10,958 nt of DNA from an uncultured Streptococcus sp. (GTDB taxonomy: Bacteria; Bacillota; Bacilli; Lactobacillales; Streptococcaceae), in the NCBI GenBank assembly GCA_905373305.1, contig CAJPSM010000039.1:1-10958 (forward strand), given 5' to 3'. The notes beneath the pieces are model-generated. The model had not been told where the DNA came from. It worked only from the letters and a program-made list of their open reading frames with translations, and searched no databases. Below are positions 6,691 through 10,958 of this stretch, in pieces (position 1 is the first letter of the stretch; every line of letters begins with the position of its first letter). The translations under genes were made by a program, and so were the position numbers.

Positions 6691-8275
6691 TTCCTTTTAA
6701 TTCCTTTATGGTATTTTTCCACATATCGACAATCTCACCCCTTGTGTACTGTTCAATCTTCTTGACTGAGTGAACTAGAGATTGATTCCAATGTTCTAAG
6801 TTTGTGAGGTAGTATAAGAGTGCCTCTTCAAAATCTGAAATATCCTCTAGAATCCAACCATTTTCTCCATGCTTCACATAAGAAGAACTATACAAGTTAA
6901 CCTGAGGGATCCCTCCACTAATGCCAGCGATTTGAGTCAACACATCAGCTGGAGTCCCCAAATCTAGTATAATACGAACGTACTTCAGAACTTTAATCAA
7001 ATCGGTGTCGCTATGAATAGTCTCAATATCAATCCGTTCGCGAACGATCTCCTCTTCATCATCAAGAACTCGGTTCTCACCTCTCGCTCTTTTCTCTTTA
7101 TCAACAAAAATCAAGTCTTGTTCATATTCTGGCTTAAGTGATAGATAGCTTTCTAGCACCTGTTTTATATAGGCCTCTCGACCAAAATCCTGACTTTGTG
7201 TTCCGACCAGCAAGTCAATCCATTCATTTTTCAACATCATTTCAAACAAAGTCGTAAACACATATTGAATTTGATCTGCTGGTAAATTGTCGAAATTGAC
7301 GTAAACAATTAACTCTTTTTTTCTTTGACTATGCCCTAGGTTTAGATGAGTATCATAAGGCGGAATCTCATAAAAGTCCGGCAACTGTTCTAGATCCACA
7401 TTAGCTGCTATCGTTTCAATTTTATTTAAACTATCCACAACGAAAAACGGCGTGTCTGTCAAATCCGTTAACAGCTGCTCTTGGTTTGTGATTGGATAGC
7501 GATCTCCAAAAAAAGACAAAATAACATGATGATTTTCCTTAATCTTTTGGAAAAAGTGATTGTGCTGCACATCTGACGAAATCACTATCGTATCATCCTT
7601 CGTTAGCACAGAAGTTAAATACTGATCTAATTTTTCATTGATCAATTCTTCAATATCTTGGTAAACTTCTTTTGCAAATGTAGCCTGTGCCTCTGGGTTG
7701 ATAAGTACTTGATGATTTTCTGTACCCAAAAATTCCCTAAACTGCCATGTACCTTGTAAATTTAAATAATCTTGGTAGTAAGGCTGATCATTTTCAAAAT
7801 AGATGATACTTGAAACAAATCCACGATCATCAAAAATCAACTGATGATTTGTCTGCCCACCCTCAAAATAAGTAATATCAAAGAAATTACCTGTTTGTGA
7901 AAAGTTAATTTTAGCATAGTGCTCTTGATTTAAATATACCTCAATCATAAAAGGAGTATAGAAGAATTCTACTCCTTGAGGCCATTTAATATCTTCCAGA
8001 CGAATTTTACGTACAGATACATCCGTCAGGCCTTGTATGGTATCAAATAGATTCCATACAGTTTCTGGCAATATTCTTTGCTGATAAAGAAAGGTTCGAA
8101 TATGTGGTGAATAGTTCAAAATCAGAGTGGTATTTGCCTCTCCTGATTGCTGAAACATTCGCAGCAAATTCACCGCATCATCAAACATCATATTTTTAGA
8201 CACGTAATAGAAAGGCAGAGTGGTAGAATACCATTTCCGATCTTGTCTATACCAAGATGGTACAAAGTAAAACAT
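6677..8275 (-). CDS. asp1: Accessory Sec system protein Asp1 (GT-B-like)
   Basis: Asp1 is an essential cytosolic partner of Asp2 and Asp3 in targeting SRR proteins to SecA2/SecY2. Its family has a GT-B glycosyltransferase-like fold and is thought to bind rather than transfer sugars. The protein is 532 residues, close to the usual length. The N-terminus (MFYFVPSWY, then a W-Y-rich stretch) is family-like. The C-terminal part (about 440-530), with ISGGIPQVN, YVKHGENGWI and a terminal helix containing LEHWNQS, resembles the donor-site half of GT-B enzymes. No signal peptide or membrane segment is visible, consistent with a cytosolic protein. Only 6 bp separate it from secY2, and AAAGGAG spans the secY2 stop as its ribosome site. 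I see no frameshift or truncation. Confidence 0.93.
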   Translation of the reverse strand: MFYFVPSWYRQDRKWYSTTLPFYYVSKNMMFDDAVNLLRMFQQSGEANTTLILNYSPHIRTFLYQQRILPETVWNLFDTIQGLTDVSVRKIRLEDIKWPQGVEFFYTPFMIEVYLNQEHYAKINFSQTGNFFDITYFEGGQTNHQLIFDDRGFVSSIIYFENDQPYYQDYLNLQGTWQFREFLGTENHQVLINPEAQATFAKEVYQDIEELINEKLDQYLTSVLTKDDTIVISSDVQHNHFFQKIKENHHVILSFFGDRYPITNQEQLLTDLTDTPFFVVDSLNKIETIAANVDLEQLPDFYEIPPYDTHLNLGHSQRKKELIVYVNFDNLPADQIQYVFTTLFEMMLKNEWIDLLVGTQSQDFGREAYIKQVLESYLSLKPEYEQDLIFVDKEKRARGENRVLDDEEEIVRERIDIETIHSDTDLIKVLKYVRIILDLGTPADVLTQIAGISGGIPQVNLYSSSYVKHGENGWILEDISDFEEALLYYLTNLEHWNQSLVHSVKKIEQYTRGEIVDMWKNTIKELKGNEKN

Positions 8276-8281
8276 ATCCCT

Positions 8282-9541
8282 CTATTCTCCTTTAAATTCT
8301 AATTCTTTGTGGTAGTAAGTCCCAATCCTCAAGATACGTATTTCTTCATGCAAAGGTAAGAGCATACTAACTAAAATGATCAATGTACTTGGTATAGTCA
8401 AAAGCAAATTTGGAAGAGGTAGGAAGAAATTAATGAAATAGGGTAAACCAATAAAAACGATCAGGTAGAGTGCTCCTACGTTAGACTGTAAGGAAATATA
8501 ATGTTTCAAAACTTTTAAAGTTGCTTTCCCAGGCTGGATATAATCTAGGTATTCTCCTTGACGTTGTAAACGTTTCGCTGTTTCTTCTGGTTCCAAGTTG
8601 ATATAGGCAAACAAAATTGCAAGAAGATAGATGGCCAGCAGATAAAAGGCCAAACTTAAGGGTTTTGTAAAGTCAAATAAACTACCAAAATTTTTCGTAA
8701 AACCATGTCCAAACCAGTCTAATACCAACTGAAGCAACATAATAACACTCGAGGCATACATAATAGGCATTCCCCCAGAGGGAAGAAATTTGATAGGAAG
8801 GTAAGACTTGCCATAGTAACGACTACTTAACATAACTCGATTTAGAGGCAAACGAATTTCAGCTCTCTCGCAGACCACGGCAATATAGCCCAAAATCAAA
8901 AACGAGATCGCCGCACCTACTAGAAAGGCCAGTCCTTCTTTAGACAAAACAGATTGTCCTATCAATACCACTAATTGGTTAGCAAATTGTAGCAGAATTC
9001 CTGAAATAATAATAATTGTCTGCCCACCTACTCCCTTGCTAACATTCAAACCAGCCAACCAGATAATAACAAAGCTTCCTGCTACAACAGTTGCTAGTAC
9101 AGCCATATTATAAATCCAATCATCTACAAGAAGCAAAAAGCGTCCATTTTCCGAACGAGCTGTGTACATAACAGCTATCCCCTGTAACACTGAAAAAATC
9201 AAAGTGAGAATTTTTTGGACAAAATCCGCTTTTTTCAATGACCAGGACTGGATATTCCAACTTTTATTTAAATTGATAACCTGCCAGACAATCATGGTCG
9301 TAATCCATGGACCTAATCCCAGTGAAAACATGGAAATCTGAGAGACATCTACTCCTGCTAAAGAATACAAATAGGCCAAGGGATTTTGCTCACTTATTTG
9401 TGAAAAACCTGTATTGCCATTGTATCCTGGAAGTAAAATATGGCGACCAAGTAAATAGATCGCGATGATCAAAATTGTAAAAATTGCTCTTCGGAAAAAA
9501 ATACTTGTTCGTTTCTGTTTCTTAAGACCGAAATGTTTCAT
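8282..9541 (-). CDS. secY2: Accessory Sec system translocase channel SecY2
   Basis: This is the membrane channel dedicated to SRR protein export. The 419-residue protein has about ten predicted transmembrane segments, near residues 19-35, 70-90, 108-126, 143-163, 173-195, 205-223, 257-277, 296-315, 354-375 and 379-397. Two stretches match SecY: LPIKFLPSGGMPIMYASS (248-265), equivalent to the SecY region before TM7, and EPEETAKRLQRQGEYLDYI (317-335) followed by QPGKAT, equivalent to the cytosolic SecA/ribosome-binding loop. It is slightly smaller than housekeeping SecY, as SecY2 proteins are. AAAGGA lies 6 nt before the ATG. It is the first gene of the five-gene unit. The upstream surface-protein gene ends in a terminator, so this operon probably has its own promoter. 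Confidence 0.95.
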   Translation of the reverse strand: MKHFGLKKQKRTSIFFRRAIFTILIIAIYLLGRHILLPGYNGNTGFSQISEQNPLAYLYSLAGVDVSQISMFSLGLGPWITTMIVWQVINLNKSWNIQSWSLKKADFVQKILTLIFSVLQGIAVMYTARSENGRFLLLVDDWIYNMAVLATVVAGSFVIIWLAGLNVSKGVGGQTIIIISGILLQFANQLVVLIGQSVLSKEGLAFLVGAAISFLILGYIAVVCERAEIRLPLNRVMLSSRYYGKSYLPIKFLPSGGMPIMYASSVIMLLQLVLDWFGHGFTKNFGSLFDFTKPLSLAFYLLAIYLLAILFAYINLEPEETAKRLQRQGEYLDYIQPGKATLKVLKHYISLQSNVGALYLIVFIGLPYFINFFLPLPNLLLTIPSTLIILVSMLLPLHEEIRILRIGTYYHKELEFKGE

Positions 9542-9609
9542 CTGTCATCCTTTATTCTTTATATTTAGCAAATCTTGCGATCGTTCTCTAGTAATGTTCA
9601 TGCACCATC

Positions 9610-9618
9610 ATAATAGCA
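9610..9618 (-). promoter_or_regulatory. Candidate extended -10 promoter for the secY2 operon
   Basis: On the minus strand TGC (9618-9616) followed by TATTAT (9615-9610) forms an extended -10 element about 70 bp before the secY2 ATG. No good -35 hexamer is present at 17 bp. This is the best nearby promoter candidate, but it rests on the -10 alone. Confidence 0.35.
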
Positions 9619-9682
9619 AGGTAACCCAAGAAAACAGGCTCATCCCACTGATAAACAAGATAGGATTAACTGGCTTACCATG

Positions 9683-9702
9683 ATATTTCGCCTACGAAAT
9701 AT
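9683..9702. promoter_or_regulatory. Perfect 8-bp inverted repeat upstream of secY2
   Basis: ATATTTCG, the 4-nt loop CCTA, then CGAAATAT form a perfect stem about 140 bp before secY2 and upstream of the candidate -10. There is no T-run after it on either strand, so it is not a typical terminator. It could be an operator or an RNA hairpin in a longer leader. Function unknown. Confidence 0.4.
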
Positions 9703-9743
9703 AGGAGCACCTCATGAGTGTAAATCTACTTGGAGCTTCTCTT

Positions 9744-10138
9744 CTATCCTTGAATATTTTCATGTGAGAACACCTGTTCTTCCATTTCTTCTATTTGAAC
9801 ACTATCAAATGCATAAACGGATTTAGTTAATCCTTAAAATTTTTATAAGTATATCAATTTTGTCACCATAATTGACATCTAAAAAATCAGTTCCATAACA
9901 AAATCCCTAAAGGGTGAGGAATTTTACGCTTTCTCACCTGATCATGATCCTTCGAAAGTTGAATGGATTTTATCCGATTTTTCTCATTAAAAAATCATTT
10001 ATAAAAATTACCAGTGCCTACTATTGTAGCATATTTATCAATTATTTTCAAACACGACCTCTCTTTTTATAAGCGTGAAGGGCACCTTATGAATTTTGGG
10101 CAAAATCCATTTGGAATGGGATTGACTATTCTAAACAT
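9744..10138 (-). pseudogene. Possible decayed gene upstream of secY2
   Basis: No intact gene is visible between secY2 and the surface-protein terminator, but the minus strand carries coding-like pieces. One frame runs from ATG 10138 (starting MFRIVNPIPNGF) through an in-frame TAA and then a TGA, with DKYATIVGTGNFYK and KDHDQVRKRKIPHPLGIL in the pieces between and after them. A second frame (9906-9823) reads FLDVNYGDKIDILIKIL. A third (9833-9744) reads VYAFDSVQIEEMEEQVF and ends at TAG. Together these would be a roughly 130-codon remnant broken by two stops and two frameshifts. I do not recognise the protein. In other SRR loci glycan genes (gly, nss, galT) sit just before secY2, which is one candidate origin, but nothing in the residues proves it. 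Chance open frames are the main alternative. Confidence 0.28.
10023..10051 (-). promoter_or_regulatory. Strong promoter-like site in the gap upstream of secY2
   Basis: On the minus strand TTGAAA (10051-10046), a 17-bp spacer ending in TGC, and TACAAT (10028-10023) give a one-mismatch -35 and a one-mismatch extended -10. The nearest intact gene downstream is secY2, about 480 bp away. It could therefore drive a long leader into the export operon, or be left over from the decayed gene. It overlaps one of the coding-like fragments. Confidence 0.5.
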
Positions 10139-10163
10139 TTGTTTACGATTACAACTCAGACGA

Positions 10164-10192
10164 AAAAGACCAGAGTGTTACTCTGGTCTTTT
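10164..10192 (-). terminator. Intrinsic terminator of the G5 surface-protein gene
   Basis: A perfect 12-bp stem (AAAAGACCAGAG and its complement) with a 5-nt loop lies about 28 bp after the stop codon of the surface-protein gene. Read on the minus strand it ends in a run of five T. The flanking A and T runs are near-symmetrical, so it may also act on plus-strand transcripts. It separates this gene from the accessory Sec operon. Confidence 0.85.
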
Positions 10193-10219
10193 CCTGTTCA
10201 GTTTAGCTTGTAACTAAAC

Positions 10220-10958
10220 TTAATCTTCTTTTTTGCGAGTAGTAGCTGCAAGGCCTGCACCTAAGCCCAAGAGAGCCAAGCCCGCTGCTAAAGCTGACAT
10301 ATGAGACTCACTGCCTGTATTTGGAAGGTGATCTTTTTCAGTTTGTGTCGCTTTTTCTTCTTGAGAGCGCCCTCCCGTTTGAGCCGGTTGGTGCGCATCT
10401 GGCTGGACAGAAACTTGTGGATTTGGTTCTCCTTGCACTACAGCAGTTCCGACTTCAACGATACGATCTTGCGATGCTACCTTATCAAAGGTTTCTTTCA
10501 ATGTACGCTTACCGTTTTCGACTTCTACTAGGTGGACACGAACGCCTTTTTGACCTTCTTGGATTACACGAGTTTGCCCTGCTGGAAGTTTATCAGTCTT
10601 ACGTTCTTGAACTTGGAAATCAACTTCCTTTTCTTCTACTAATAGTTCTGGTTTGTGATGAACTAAATCTCTGACACCATCAAGTGGTTGAGCTGTACCT
10701 CGCTTAGTTCCAACTTCCACGATACGATCTTGCGCAACTATCTTATCAAAGGTTTCTTTCAGTGTACGCTTACCATTTTCGACTTCTACTAGGTGGACAC
10801 GAATACCTTTTTGACCTTCTTGAAGAACACGACTTTCACCCACATAAAGTTTGTCAGTCTTACGTTCTTTAACTTGGAAATCAACTTCCTCTTCTTCTAC
10901 TAGTAGTTCTGGTTTGTGATGAACTAAATCTCTGACACCATCAAGTGGTTGAGCTGTA
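10220..10958 (-). CDS. Cell-wall-anchored G5-domain surface protein (3' part, runs off the right edge)
   Basis: The frame stays open to the right edge, so this is only the C-terminal 245 or so residues. The GTG at 10843 lies inside a repeat and is not the start. Nearly identical 87-residue units carry G5-type features: a conserved RDLVHHKPELLVEE segment, Q/E-EGQKG, a VRVHLVEVENGKR strand pair and a final RIVEVGT. After the last unit come a Gln/Pro-rich spacer, LPNTG (10313-10327), a hydrophobic Ala/Leu/Gly segment and the tail RKKED, the standard sortase A signal. G5 domains occur in streptococcal surface glycosidases, proteases and adhesins and are linked to sugar or zinc binding. Which of these this is depends on the missing N-terminus. 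Nothing visible ties it to the accessory Sec pathway. Confidence 0.9.
   Translation of the reverse strand, partial: TAQPLDGVRDLVHHKPELLVEEEEVDFQVKERKTDKLYVGESRVLQEGQKGIRVHLVEVENGKRTLKETFDKIVAQDRIVEVGTKRGTAQPLDGVRDLVHHKPELLVEEKEVDFQVQERKTDKLPAGQTRVIQEGQKGVRVHLVEVENGKRTLKETFDKVASQDRIVEVGTAVVQGEPNPQVSVQPDAHQPAQTGGRSQEEKATQTEKDHLPNTGSESHMSALAAGLALLGLGAGLAATTRKKED
10437..10958 (-). repeat. Tandem 261-bp (87-residue) G5-domain repeats
   Basis: Two consecutive 261-bp copies are visible, 10437-10697 and 10698-10958, the second cut only by the window edge. They share long identical stretches, for example around TTTGTGATGAACTAAATC. Differences are few, such as LPAGQTRVIQ in one copy and LYVGESRVLQ in the other. 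This indicates recent duplication or homogenisation, and copy number probably varies between strains. Confidence 0.9.

Noticed and set aside
9465..9683. Plus-strand 72-codon open frame over the secY2 start
   Set aside because: It overlaps the secY2 5' end antisense; its product is not recognisable and it lacks a clear ribosome site.
9713..9766. Short plus-strand peptide frame (MSVNLLGASLL...) with AGGAG before it
   Set aside because: A good ribosome site precedes it, but it encodes fewer than 20 residues, has no convincing promoter, and lacks recognisable pheromone or bacteriocin features.
9872..9900. Plus-strand TTGACA with a weak -10 (ATAACA)
   Set aside because: The -10 is poor and no supported plus-strand gene lies downstream.
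10014..10217. Plus-strand 67-codon open frame
   Set aside because: It runs through the terminator hairpin and has no recognisable features, so a real protein is unlikely.
10301..10674. Two plus-strand open frames opposite the G5 gene
   Set aside because: They are antisense shadows of the G5 repeats and the LPNTG region.

Overview
The window is a low-GC Gram-positive chromosome segment. The gene families, the LPNTG sorting signal and the codon style point to an oral or commensal Streptococcus, but I cannot fix the species. All convincing genes lie on the minus strand, so the region reads right to left.

Right edge (10958 to 10220): the 3' end of a cell-wall-anchored surface protein with near-identical 87-residue G5-type repeats, ending in LPNTG, a hydrophobic segment and a basic tail. 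A 12-bp perfect hairpin follows as its terminator. Next comes about 620 bp without an intact gene (10163 to 9542). It holds coding-like fragments broken by stops and frameshifts, two promoter-like sites and a small perfect hairpin.

Centre (9541 to 1699): the five-gene core of the accessory Sec (SecA2/SecY2) export system in its usual order, secY2, asp1, asp2, asp3, secA2. Gaps are 6 bp or less, or the genes overlap by 14, 4 and 11 bp, so translation is probably coupled. SecY2 is the channel and SecA2 the motor. Asp1, Asp2 and Asp3 form the targeting complex, in which Asp2 also carries an O-acetyltransferase-type Ser/Asp/His site. In known systems this apparatus exports one class of client, glycosylated serine-rich repeat (SRR) adhesins.

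Left edge (1698 to 1): directly after secA2, where many characterised loci carry gtfA/gtfB, there is a perfect-consensus promoter (TTGACA, 17 bp, TATAAT). It is followed by an open frame that reaches the window edge. The frame encodes a protein with a basic N-terminus, then nine tandem copies of a 40-residue (120-bp) serine-alternating repeat. The repeat is unusually rich in Trp, Tyr and Phe, and no signal peptide is visible. It looks like an SRR protein tied to this export system but departs from the known client design at both the N-terminus and the repeats. This is the most interesting object in the window.
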